Notes: generated from the sequence alone by a model not told the origin. A DNA stretch of 11,148 nucleotides from Thermoprotei archaeon (GCA_027038805.1 JALWGO010000163.1:1-11148); one strand, 5' to 3'; counted from the stretch's first letter, positions 1 to 6,210 are shown. Numbers and translations are program-made.

Positions 1-356
1 TTCTCTACATCAAGGTAAATAGACCATACCTTGTTGTTAAGTTCCTCTGCTAGAGGTTTTGCCTCAAGAAGAGCAGGTAAACTATTCATCGTTGGATGAG
101 CTATAAATATCGTTGGCTTTCCTAATGCACTCGTTTCTATTATTAATTCTTCGGAGCCACCAGTTACAATCAGACCAATGATGATACCACAATCAGCAAG
201 CTGCAACGATATATCTTGTTTGTTTGTTATAAGGCCCTTGTTCACAATTTCAAGTTCCACTCCACTATTTATTTTTGAAAATATTTCTCCAATAACATTA
301 TTTACTAATACCTTATCATGTATAGGCGAAGCTAGCGAGACAAAGCATCTCTTCAA
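1..356 (-). CDS. L-fucose/arabinose isomerase-like protein, N-terminal part (partial at window edge)
   Basis: The minus-strand frame is open from a TTG at 354-356 to the window edge, giving 118 residues without a stop. The TTG was chosen because a GGGGG run (366-370) lies about 9 nt upstream, an in-frame stop lies at 375-377, and the nearby ATG (361-363) opens a frame that stops after 15 codons. The protein alternates beta and alpha segments. It has TGGSEE at residues 65-70 and HPTMNSLPALLEA at 87-99. A glycine pair followed by an NSLPA-type segment is, from memory, typical of fucose/arabinose isomerase-like proteins (COG2407-type) in archaea and thermophilic bacteria. The substrate cannot be told, and the catalytic C-terminal region is outside the window. 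The gene is divergent from the xdhC-like gene across a 75-bp gap. A sugar-isomerase fold is likely; actual isomerase activity is uncertain. Confidence 0.5.
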   Translation of the reverse strand, partial: MKRCFVSLASPIHDKVLVNNVIGEIFSKINSGVELEIVNKGLITNKQDISLQLADCGIIIGLIVTGGSEELIIETSALGKPTIFIAHPTMNSLPALLEAKPLAEELNNKVWSIYLDVE

Positions 357-398
357 GACACATAGCCCCCTAGTTTAAGTTTTATTAGATACTTACGC

Positions 399-408
399 AA
401 ATTTAAAC
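399..408. promoter_or_regulatory. AT-rich element in divergent promoter region
   Basis: AAATTTAAAC lies between the divergent isomerase-like and xdhC-like genes. Read on the minus strand it sits about 26 bp before a possible start of transcription near 378, which would leave a short leader containing the G-rich ribosome site of the minus gene. On the plus strand another candidate, TTTTATTAG at about 380-388, would suit the xdhC-like gene better because its GGTG site must lie within the transcript. Assignment is by spacing only. Confidence 0.3.
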
Positions 409-431
409 AAATGTATCTTAAGGGTGTATTT

Positions 432-1247
432 ATGAAGGAGTTATTTAGTAAGATCATAGAAGAGATAGAAAATAATAGAAGAGTAGCATTGATCACAGTA
501 GTAAACAAACTAGGCTCAGCTCCACGTGAACCCGGAGCAAAGATGCTAGTATTTGAAGACGGTACAACTCTTGGAACCATAGGCGGCGGAAGCTTCGAGC
601 GACAAGTAGTGTCTGAAGCCCTAAAGGCTATAAGAGAAGAAAAACCACGTAAAATAAAATATGTTTTTAGAAGAGACCATATCCCAAAGGACGCTGTTCC
701 CACCGGCTTAGAATGTGGGGGAGAACTAGAAGTGTTTATCGACGTTATTTCACCCGCACCAAGAATAATTATTGTTGGCGCGGGACATATAGGAAAGCCC
801 CTAGCTGATTTAGCACACATGATGAGCTTCAGAGTTATAGTAATAGATGAAAACAGTGAGATAGCATCTAGAGAAAGATTCCCCTACGCTGAAAAAATAA
901 TTGTAAACGAACTAGCAAAGGGGTTACTCGAGGCCGAGGTATCGCGAAACGATTTTGTTGCAATAGTTTATGGTGGACTAGAGGAAGATTACAAGGTATT
1001 TAAACAAGCCATCCTTGCAGAACCAAGATATGTAGGCCTACTTGGAAGTAAGAGAAAGGTGACCCTATTTAAGAAGCAATTACTTGAAGAAGGCATAAAC
1101 CTCGACAACTATAAGGGTAGGGTTTATGCTCCAATAGGACTAGATATCGGCGCGAGAACACCAGAGGAAATAGCTGTTAGCATAATGGCCGAAATAACAA
1201 GTATTATTCGTGGGGCAAAAAATGTAAAACATTTATCAATTATATAA
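432..1247 (+). CDS. XdhC/CoxI family molybdenum-hydroxylase maturation factor
   Basis: This 271-residue protein has the two-part layout of the XdhC/CoxI family. The N-terminal domain shows GSAPREPGAKMLV (28-40), GTIGGGSFE (48-56) and ECGGELEVFID (94-104). The C-terminal Rossmann domain starts with GAGHIGKPLA (116-125), followed by YVGLLGSKRK (200-209) and PIGLDIGARTPEEIA (234-248). Family members bind molybdenum cofactor and help sulfurate and insert it into xanthine-dehydrogenase or CO-dehydrogenase type enzymes; they are not the enzymes themselves. I use the ATG at 432 rather than the in-frame ATG at 411, because GGTG (423-426) lies 5 nt before 432 while nothing suitable precedes 411. The gene runs tail-to-tail into a MocA-like gene with a 2-bp gap, which supports a shared cofactor role. 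No hydroxylase subunit is visible in the window. Confidence 0.9.
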   Translation: MKELFSKIIEEIENNRRVALITVVNKLGSAPREPGAKMLVFEDGTTLGTIGGGSFERQVVSEALKAIREEKPRKIKYVFRRDHIPKDAVPTGLECGGELEVFIDVISPAPRIIIVGAGHIGKPLADLAHMMSFRVIVIDENSEIASRERFPYAEKIIVNELAKGLLEAEVSRNDFVAIVYGGLEEDYKVFKQAILAEPRYVGLLGSKRKVTLFKKQLLEEGINLDNYKGRVYAPIGLDIGARTPEEIAVSIMAEITSIIRGAKNVKHLSII

Positions 1248-1249
1248 AA

Positions 1250-1834
1250 TCATAGTAAACCCAGTTTTTTCAAATCATCAATCGTATCTATGTCCACTAC
1301 AACTTCCTTGTAATCAGTATTAACTACAAGTGTTTTATCCCGATATTTCCTTGTAATTGATTTTAAGCCAAAAGTCTCCTCACTTATCTTGAGTATTTCT
1401 CCAAATAACTCATGAGAGAATAATATTGGATGTCCTCTTTCGCCTCTATATGATGCAACCACTATAGGAGCTTGTTTTTCCTTATACTCGTCTATAACTC
1501 TATCAAATACTATTGAAGGAATAAAAGCCACGTCAGCTGGATGAATTATAGCAGCATTAGCCCACTTATATACTGCCCTTATACCCCGTTTAACAGAATA
1601 CGACATTCCTTTCTCATATTCAGGATTGTATATTAAAACTACATCGTAGTCCACTAAAACCTTAGCTATTTCCTCCGATTTATATCCCAATACTACAAGT
1701 ACTTCATCAGCTTTAGAGTTTAGAGCTGACTCTACAACATGCCTTATCAAAGGCTTCCCTTTAACGTTATATAATAATTTGTTTCCAGGAAAACGAGTGC
1801 TCATACCCGCTGCAAGAATTATTATCGGTATCAT
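1250..1834 (-). CDS. MocA/MobA-like nucleotidyltransferase, probable molybdenum cofactor cytidylyltransferase
   Basis: This 194-residue protein is a full-length single-domain NTP transferase. The nucleotide-binding loop LAAGMSTRFPGNKLL is at 7-21, GKPLIRHVVE at 26-35, NPEYEKGMSYSVKRG at 70-84, the metal-site region PADVAF at 99-104 and RGHPILF at 133-139. The GMS..S and GHP signatures fit MocA-type enzymes, which transfer CMP to molybdopterin to make MCD, better than GTP-using MobA, which usually has a GGRS.RMG.DK-type loop. The base specificity is still an inference. An AGGTGG ribosome site (about 1841-1846) precedes the ATG. The gene lies 15 bp after the DUF364 gene on the same strand, almost certainly in one transcript, and converges with the xdhC-like gene. 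Confidence 0.85.
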   Translation of the reverse strand: MIPIIILAAGMSTRFPGNKLLYNVKGKPLIRHVVESALNSKADEVLVVLGYKSEEIAKVLVDYDVVLIYNPEYEKGMSYSVKRGIRAVYKWANAAIIHPADVAFIPSIVFDRVIDEYKEKQAPIVVASYRGERGHPILFSHELFGEILKISEETFGLKSITRKYRDKTLVVNTDYKEVVVDIDTIDDLKKLGLL

Positions 1835-1849
1835 AAAAGAACCACCTGA

Positions 1850-2623
1850 TTATCTCATGTAAACATATTTTTCAGAGTATTTTAATATTGCCCGTGTACC
1901 TCCAGCTCTTCTAACAATCTCGGCTGTTCTCTGGATATCTTCTACCTTTATACTGCCTATTATATATAGACCGTATTTAGTTAATAGTTGTGGTAAGACT
2001 TGAGCACTTGGACCAACTATTATCTTCTTTGCACCCTCTGTGTACCTTAATATATTATCTAATGTATCATTTGCTAGGACTGAACCAGTTATAAACACTA
2101 TATCTATATTTTCAGATATCCTTGGGAGCGCGAGATCACTGTAGATTTCTTCAAATCTTGTAGGAGGTTCTCTTTCAACCACATATATATTTCTATAACC
2201 TCTTTCCTGTAGTTTCTTTATTATGGGCCTTATGTATCCTATTACAAGAATTTTTGATTTTTTATGTATTTTCATAGAATCCAATACATCCTTGCCAATT
2301 AATATTTTGCCTGGAAGGTTTCTATATAATCGCTTATTGAACAATATATATTGTGATATAGCATTTAGTAAGGCTAAACCAACTGTCTTCTCAATAAGCT
2401 TCCACGATGAGATAAGCCTAGGTATCTCATGTATGCTTGGTAGATAATTACTCCTTAGCCCGTGAAATACCTTGTCGTAAGTAGTGTGCGCTAAGCCGAG
2501 AGCAGAGCCTTCTCTACCCTCAACTATGCAATATGTGTAGCTTAGACTTATTCCCATATCAACAACATCCACGTCTTCTCCTAGGAGATTTAGCGTTTCA
2601 TCCACGATTTCATCAATAATCAT
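1850..2623 (-). CDS. DUF364 putative heavy-metal-chelation protein (Rossmann-like)
   Basis: This 257-residue protein matches the DUF364 layout. An N-terminal region (about 1-100, DUF4213-like, with LGLAHTT at 42-48) precedes a Rossmann-like half with ILVIGY (125-130), a second strand IYVVERE (146-152), DIVFITGSVLANDTL (174-188), IIVGPSAQVLP (201-211) and a C-terminal AGGTRAILKY segment (240-249). The GPS..LP and GGGTR-type ends are the features I recognise. Family members are called putative heavy-metal chelators on the basis of fold; no reaction is established. A GGGG site (2629-2632) lies 5 nt upstream of the ATG. The gene is the first of a two-gene unit with the mocA-like gene and sits opposite xdhC, so a role in molybdenum or other metal handling is a reasonable inference. 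Confidence 0.8.
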   Translation of the reverse strand: MIIDEIVDETLNLLGEDVDVVDMGISLSYTYCIVEGREGSALGLAHTTYDKVFHGLRSNYLPSIHEIPRLISSWKLIEKTVGLALLNAISQYILFNKRLYRNLPGKILIGKDVLDSMKIHKKSKILVIGYIRPIIKKLQERGYRNIYVVEREPPTRFEEIYSDLALPRISENIDIVFITGSVLANDTLDNILRYTEGAKKIIVGPSAQVLPQLLTKYGLYIIGSIKVEDIQRTAEIVRRAGGTRAILKYSEKYVYMR

Positions 2624-2651
2624 AAAATCCCCACAAATATTCTAACAAGAG

Positions 2652-2663
2652 CGTAAAATAAAT
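2652..2663. promoter_or_regulatory. Shared AT-rich promoter element of divergent DUF364 and thioredoxin-fold genes
   Basis: CGTAAAATAAAT lies in the 87-bp divergent gap. On the minus strand TTTATTTTA (2654-2662) would place the DUF364 start of transcription near 2632. On the plus strand the same block would start transcription near 2682, leaving a leader that includes the GGAG site (2699-2702) of the thioredoxin-fold gene. This is a call from spacing and composition alone. Confidence 0.35.
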
Positions 2664-2710
2664 TACAAATACCTCATACAAAGTTACAGTGTGACATAGG
2701 AGATATTAAG

Positions 2711-3184
2711 ATGCGGGTAAATACATGGATAATCATAGTAGTATCACTAGCAATTATCATAGGAGTATACGTTTACCAGTATTATGCCGTACAAAGTACA
2801 TCAATAGAACCAATGCCTAGTAAAGGTATATTCATTATTGAGAACGGGCATCTTAAACCCGCGAACATTACGAAAATACCACCATCAAATAATACAGTAA
2901 TAATAGCTTTACTATTAAGCACCTGTCCGCATTGCCGTGCCTTTTGGCCCACCTTATATAAGGTTGCAAGAGAAATGGAGGGAAAAATAAAATTCTATTT
3001 CATAATATTTAGACCGCCAGTATCTGGACACATGCGTGAAATTGCCTATTACTTTTACAACAAAAAGTTGTGGGATGGAAGTGTACCAGCACTGATAGTT
3101 TATAAGAATGGCTCATATGTCGCTACATGGGTTGGCCGTATGAGCGAAGAGGAACTTCTAAGTAGAATCAAGGAAATCTCCTAG
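2711..3184 (+). CDS. Membrane-anchored thioredoxin-fold protein with CPHC motif
   Basis: The protein has 157 residues. A hydrophobic segment at about 6-26, preceded by Arg2, forms an uncleaved signal anchor or signal peptide, placing the rest outside the cytoplasm. The thioredoxin fold follows: a strand NTVIIALLLS (61-70), the redox motif CPHC (72-75) at the head of a helix, strand IKFYFIIF (93-100), and the expected cis-proline in SVPALIVY (124-131). CPHC is the DsbA-type active-site sequence, so thiol oxidation, reduction or disulfide isomerisation on the outer face of the membrane is likely; the direction cannot be told. GGAG (2699-2702) lies 8 nt before the ATG. The EamA-type transporter follows about 30 bp downstream and is probably co-transcribed. 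A TlpA/ResA-like role in cytochrome maturation is possible, but no such partner is seen. Confidence 0.8.
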   Translation: MRVNTWIIIVVSLAIIIGVYVYQYYAVQSTSIEPMPSKGIFIIENGHLKPANITKIPPSNNTVIIALLLSTCPHCRAFWPTLYKVAREMEGKIKFYFIIFRPPVSGHMREIAYYFYNKKLWDGSVPALIVYKNGSYVATWVGRMSEEELLSRIKEIS

Positions 3185-3214
3185 GGGTAAGAGGCAGCTA
3201 ATTAGGTGTAATCC

Positions 3215-4093
3215 ATTAATGGAAAAATCATCTATGTACTAATATTTATTGCTGTTTTCAACGTCTCTTGGGCTTCTATATTTGTCCGTTTAGCTGGCGC
3301 ACCGGGAATAGTATGTGCTACATGGAGACTCGTCTTTTCAGCAATAATAACTTTATCTATACTGACCCTCTCCAATAGGGTAGGGGAACTCTTATCGTTG
3401 AGTAAAAGAGCTATTCTATTAGCAGTAGCATCGGGGATCTTTCTAGCACTACATTTTGCTACTTGGATGGAGTCTCTTTTCCTACTTAGTGTCGCTGTTA
3501 GTGTCACACTTGTAGTAACCTATCCATTAATAACAGCACTGATAGAGTATTTTGTTTTAAAGGAAAAAATAAAAACTATTCAATGGATTGGTATAGTAAT
3601 AGCCTTTATTGGGGCTTCAATGCTGTCATTTTCATCCATAGACTATAATACTAATTCATATACGTCAAATACAATATTAGGAATATTATTAGCCTTAATA
3701 GGAGCATTAGGTGCTGCAATATACTTTATTATTGGTAGAATTATTCGACAAGAAATTAGTATGGTGACTTATACAAGTATAACATATACTTCTGCGTCAA
3801 TAGTCTTAGTATTAGCTTCTATTCTATTAAAATACAATCTAATAGAGTATAACATGCCTACATGGATCTATTTTATACTATTAGCAATAGTACCTATGCT
3901 GGGAGGACATAGCATATTAAACTACTTGTTAAAGTATATTAAAGCATCCATAATAACAGCCACGGTTCTAGGAGAACCAGTTGGCGCTAGTATATTAGCA
4001 GCTTTTTTATTAAATGAAATATTACCAATACAATCATATATCTATATGGCTATTACACTAGTAGGAATATTCATGGTGTTGTACTTTAAGTGA
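3215..4093 (+). CDS. EamA/DMT family transporter with non-canonical start (ATT) or single-base slip
   Basis: A ten-helix EamA-type permease of about 292 residues. The frame contains two related halves, each of roughly five hydrophobic helices. The first half has SIFVRLAGAPGIVCATWRL followed by GIFLALHFATWMESL; the second half starts near LLALIGALGAAIYFIIGRI and ends with GEPVGASILAAFLLNEILP. These are hallmarks of drug/metabolite exporters; the substrate is unknown. The first ordinary in-frame start codon is TTG 3398, which would delete the first two helices. The frame is open back to a TAA at 3209-3211, and the clearly family-like N-terminus begins near 3227. Candidates are ATT at 3215, 6 nt after GGTG (3205-3208), or ATG 3219 in another frame, joined to this frame if the run of five A at 3223-3227 had six. 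The gene follows the thioredoxin-fold gene. Confidence 0.8.
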   Translation: MNGKIIYVLIFIAVFNVSWASIFVRLAGAPGIVCATWRLVFSAIITLSILTLSNRVGELLSLSKRAILLAVASGIFLALHFATWMESLFLLSVAVSVTLVVTYPLITALIEYFVLKEKIKTIQWIGIVIAFIGASMLSFSSIDYNTNSYTSNTILGILLALIGALGAAIYFIIGRIIRQEISMVTYTSITYTSASIVLVLASILLKYNLIEYNMPTWIYFILLAIVPMLGGHSILNYLLKYIKASIITATVLGEPVGASILAAFLLNEILPIQSYIYMAITLVGIFMVLYFK

Positions 4094-4124
4094 ATAAGGC
4101 TCTTCGCTTATTAGTATTTTTAAA
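4093..4124 (+). terminator. Possible hairpin and T-rich terminator after the transporter
   Basis: AATAAG (4093-4098) pairs with CTTATT (4107-4112) across an 8-nt loop, and TATTTTT follows at 4115-4121. The hairpin begins at the stop codon of the transporter gene. The stem is only 6 bp and AT-rich; in archaea the T-run alone may be the working signal. Confidence 0.4.
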
Positions 4125-4206
4125 CAGAGGATAGGTGAAACTTTGGGAGAAGTATATTACCTCCATTAAAAGACTATAAATACTCATTTTGTACATAGAG
4201 TTCACT

Positions 4207-4266
4207 GAAACTATCATGGTAAAACATTAAAGCAGACAATAACGAAACTATTAAATGATAAAACAT
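4207..4266. repeat. Near-direct repeat upstream of and overlapping the HExxH gene start
   Basis: GAAACTAT followed after 5 nt by TAAAACAT (4207-4227) recurs as GAAACTAT followed after 7 nt by TAAAACAT (4244-4266). The second copy runs into the ATG of the HExxH gene at 4265. The 37-39 bp offset makes this either a pair of regulator sites or a small local duplication of the promoter-start region. Confidence 0.45.
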
Positions 4267-4642
4267 GCTGGTAACAAAAGTTATTGTAGAGTTTACAGTA
4301 TACGCCCTTATAGTGTTCGCTTCTATGATTCTTCACGAGCTATCACATTATATCGCTGCCAGGCTTCTAAAGGAAAAGGGTTCTATTAGGATATTTTCTA
4401 GAAAACACGTTCTATGGGGCTTGCGTCTCGAGCTTGAAAAATATGGTAAGATACAAAATTTAAGCGAACTAGAACGCGATGATAGGATACGATATATAAT
4501 TATAGCTCTGGCACCTTACTGGCTTCTTATCTATGGTTTGATTCTAATATATTATTCAAATAGTATGACATACATTTATGCCGGCTATGTAATTTTTGTA
4601 TTCCATTTAGTTAATCTTCCATTAGAATTCATTAATTTCTAG
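4265..4642 (+). CDS. Small membrane protein with HExxH motif, reduced M50/site-2-protease-like
   Basis: A 125-residue protein with hydrophobic segments at about 5-23, 77-95 and 100-118. HELSH (24-28) lies at the end of the first segment, as in M50 site-2 proteases and related zinc membrane proteins, where the two His bind zinc and Glu is the catalytic base. In M50 enzymes the third ligand is an Asp in an N..P..DG segment of a later helix. Here the end of the protein reads FHLVNLPLEFINF, with N117 and P119 but Glu121 where Asp might be expected and no DG, and then it stops. It is therefore either a minimal family with a Glu ligand, an inactive relative, or a 3'-truncated gene. A TAA at 4259-4261 just upstream fixes the start region; no strong ribosome site is seen. 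It overlaps the convergent redox gene by 11 bp. Confidence 0.6.
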   Translation: MLVTKVIVEFTVYALIVFASMILHELSHYIAARLLKEKGSIRIFSRKHVLWGLRLELEKYGKIQNLSELERDDRIRYIIIALAPYWLLIYGLILIYYSNSMTYIYAGYVIFVFHLVNLPLEFINF

Positions 4643-5291
4643 TTATCTCCTTCAGCAATGCTAATATTTCCCTATAATTTCGCGGACTTCCAGTTTTTCT
4701 TACCTTGTTATTAATAACTATTAATGGTAATGAACCATTAGAGAACTTCTTGAAGTATTCTTCATGTGTATTAACATCAATTATTTCTATATATATGTCC
4801 TCTATTACTGAAGCTAAATGTGAAAGCATATGGCAAGCTTTGACGCAAGGTATGCCTGGAACAACAAATATCATTATATCTATATTTCCTCGACTCCCTC
4901 CTTTGAAGTCTTTAATAGTCTCTCCATTGATCTCGGGTTTTACGATCCCGCTTGCTAAACCTAGTATTTCAGCAAAAACATAAGATAGAAGACCAGGCAT
5001 GTCACCATATATTCGAATTCTTCCATTAAATAAACCATATATAATTGTAGCTGGGTATAATTCCTTTATTCCGCGGGGTAGACTTTTTTCCTCCCTAAAA
5101 TTAACAATGTTGCCGAATTCCATAAGTATTTTTATTATATTATCAGGTTTTTTATCCTTATAAACCAATGTTATGTCCACTTTGCCATTATAATTTTTTA
5201 CTAGACCTTTAAGCCTATTTAGTGAGGGGATACCAAGCATACTCAAAATTAACTCGATAACAGTTTCCTCCAAAACACCCCTCCCATTCAT
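4632..5291 (-). CDS. Divergent glutaredoxin/protein-disulfide-oxidoreductase-like protein with CxxxC
   Basis: This 219-residue protein has the length and two-fold layout of archaeal protein disulfide oxidoreductases: an N-terminal half (about 1-115) with strands around 37-44 and 81-86, and a C-terminal half beginning at IDIMIFVVPGIPC (137-149). The family normally has CxxC in one or both halves. Here the N-terminal half has no cysteine, and the C-terminal half carries PCVKAC, with Cys149 and Cys153 spaced CxxxC. The cis-proline is kept in SLPLIVIN (187-194). It may therefore be a specialised or partly inactive redox protein. No ribosome site precedes the ATG, but a TATA-like block lies about 23 bp upstream, so it is probably leaderless. 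An in-gene TTG after GGGAGGGGTG is a weaker alternative. It converges with the HExxH gene and diverges from the cyclo-ligase-like gene. Confidence 0.65.
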   Translation of the reverse strand: MNGRGVLEETVIELILSMLGIPSLNRLKGLVKNYNGKVDITLVYKDKKPDNIIKILMEFGNIVNFREEKSLPRGIKELYPATIIYGLFNGRIRIYGDMPGLLSYVFAEILGLASGIVKPEINGETIKDFKGGSRGNIDIMIFVVPGIPCVKACHMLSHLASVIEDIYIEIIDVNTHEEYFKKFSNGSLPLIVINNKVRKTGSPRNYREILALLKEITRN

Positions 5292-5307
5292 TAAGTTAGA
5301 AAATAAG

Positions 5308-5318
5308 ATTAATAAATT
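5308..5318. promoter_or_regulatory. Shared AT-rich TATA-like element between divergent genes
   Basis: ATTAATAAATT sits 23 bp before the ATG of the minus-strand redox gene, a distance that fits a leaderless transcript. Read on the plus strand it would start transcription near 5339, close to the AGGGA ribosome site of the cyclo-ligase-like gene. One element may serve both directions; two overlapping boxes are equally possible. Confidence 0.4.
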
Positions 5319-5348
5319 ACATTAAGACAAGTATTAGGGAATACTATA

Positions 5349-6104
5349 TTGCAATACAATGCAGACGTTAAAGAACTAAAAAGGAGAATCAGAGAATATG
5401 TTTGGAATTTACTAGAAAAAAGAAACATTGCACGCTTTCCTAGACCAGTCTATGGTCGGATACCCAACTTTATTGGAGCCGATAAAGCTGCTTACAATTT
5501 ATCCCAAATGTCTGTTTGGCAAAGATCAAGAATAGTAAAAGTAAATCCTGATGCACCCCAACAACCAGTAAGACTACAAGCTTTACTTCAAGGTAAAACC
5601 CTTATAATGCCTACACCGAAAATTAGAAAAGGATTCATTTTACTTGACCCAGAAACTATACCACAAAATATGCTTAGAAAAGCTGCAACTATAAGAGGAG
5701 CCTTTGTCCTAGGAAAAATTTTCGATAAGGAAAAAGCCTTAGAGCTACCGAAAATAGATCTCATTGTAACTGGTAGTGTAGCTGTTGATAAATATGGTTC
5801 ACGTATAGGAAAGGGAGGCGGATACGCCGAGCTAGAATATGCTGTCTTCCGAGAATTAGATAAAGTTAATGAAGATACTCCAGTGATTACAACAATACAT
5901 GATCTTCAATTAATAGATAGAAGACTTCCAAGAGAGATACATGATCTGCCCGTTGATATAGTGGTAACGCCTACACGTATAATTAAAACAATAGAACCTT
6001 ATCCTAAGCCAAAAGGAATTTACTGGGAAATACTAGATAAGGACAAAATAAATAATATACCTATATTAAAATGGTTATATAATAGAAAATTAAAACAATT
6101 ATAA
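5349..6104 (+). CDS. 5-formyltetrahydrofolate cyclo-ligase family protein (MTHFS-like)
   Basis: The 251-residue protein follows the family from end to end: a basic N-terminal helix (KELKRRIREYVWNLLE, 8-23), GRIPNFIGADKAA (36-48), W57, VNPDAPQQPVRLQALLQGK (65-83), MPTPKIRKGFILLDP (87-101), LIVTGSVAVD (138-147), and the glycine loop GKGGGYAELEYA (154-165) that corresponds to the phosphate-binding G.GGGYyD segment. Classical members convert 5-formyl-THF to 5,10-methenyl-THF with ATP. Archaeal homologues may act on modified folates or other substrates, so the activity is not certain. The TTG at 5349 is the start: AGGGA (5336-5340) lies 8 nt upstream, and the nearest ATG is out of frame. The gene is divergent from the redox gene. 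Confidence 0.8.
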   Translation: MQYNADVKELKRRIREYVWNLLEKRNIARFPRPVYGRIPNFIGADKAAYNLSQMSVWQRSRIVKVNPDAPQQPVRLQALLQGKTLIMPTPKIRKGFILLDPETIPQNMLRKAATIRGAFVLGKIFDKEKALELPKIDLIVTGSVAVDKYGSRIGKGGGYAELEYAVFRELDKVNEDTPVITTIHDLQLIDRRLPREIHDLPVDIVVTPTRIIKTIEPYPKPKGIYWEILDKDKINNIPILKWLYNRKLKQL

Positions 6105-6129
6105 TACAATAATCTTGTATATAAATGTA

Positions 6130-6163
6130 GGGTATAATCCAGGTTATAGGCGATATTGTACCC
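6130..6163 (+). other. Nine-base-pair inverted repeat in the gap after the cyclo-ligase-like gene
   Basis: GGGTATAAT (6130-6138) can pair with ATTGTACCC (6155-6163), 9 bp with one G-U pair as RNA, around a 16-nt loop. It lies 25 bp past the stop of the cyclo-ligase-like gene and 48 bp before the membrane-protein start. It could be a 3'-end hairpin of the first transcript or an operator. No T-run follows directly; a short TTTTT is at 6188-6192. Confidence 0.35.
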
Positions 6164-6210
6164 AAGTTAATAACTCGTATAAGGTACTTTTTAACCTAGG
6201 ATCACACAAA

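Noticed and set aside
178..187. ATGATGAT resembling box C of a C/D box sRNA
   Set aside because: It lies in the coding part of the isomerase-like gene (antisense of Ile codons) and no box D CTGA partner with suitable spacing was seen.
178..378. 66-codon plus-strand frame
   Set aside because: It overlaps the minus-strand isomerase-like gene, which has the better ribosome site and a family-like motif.
411..431. Upstream ATG start for the xdhC-like gene; similarly 7859 for TsaC, 7789 for the HD gene, 6115 for the membrane protein and 9722 for the Cys/His-rich gene
   Set aside because: At 411, 7859, 7789 and 9722 the ribosome site lies inside or directly against the longer start and correctly before the shorter one; at 6115 no ribosome site is present.
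353..820. 155-codon open frame on the minus strand
   Set aside because: It lies opposite the xdhC-like gene, whose protein matches its family throughout; the minus product is low complexity (Ser, Pro, Leu) and has no recognisable domain.
2223..2447. 74-codon plus-strand frame inside DUF364; likewise 6583-6768 in upp and 7984-8235 in the TsaC gene
   Set aside because: All lie within confidently assigned genes on the other strand and show no motif or ribosome site.
3219..3242. Seven-codon ORF (MEKSSMY) as a regulatory leader peptide
   Set aside because: Possible, but a broken or slipped start of the transporter explains it more simply, since the first residues fit the transporter N-terminus.
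3232..3507. 91-codon minus-strand frame
   Set aside because: It is antisense to the first helices of the EamA transporter, which are well matched on the plus strand.
4705..4983. 92-codon plus-strand frame opposite the PDO-like gene
   Set aside because: The minus-strand product has a coherent thioredoxin-type fold with a cis-proline; the plus product shows nothing.
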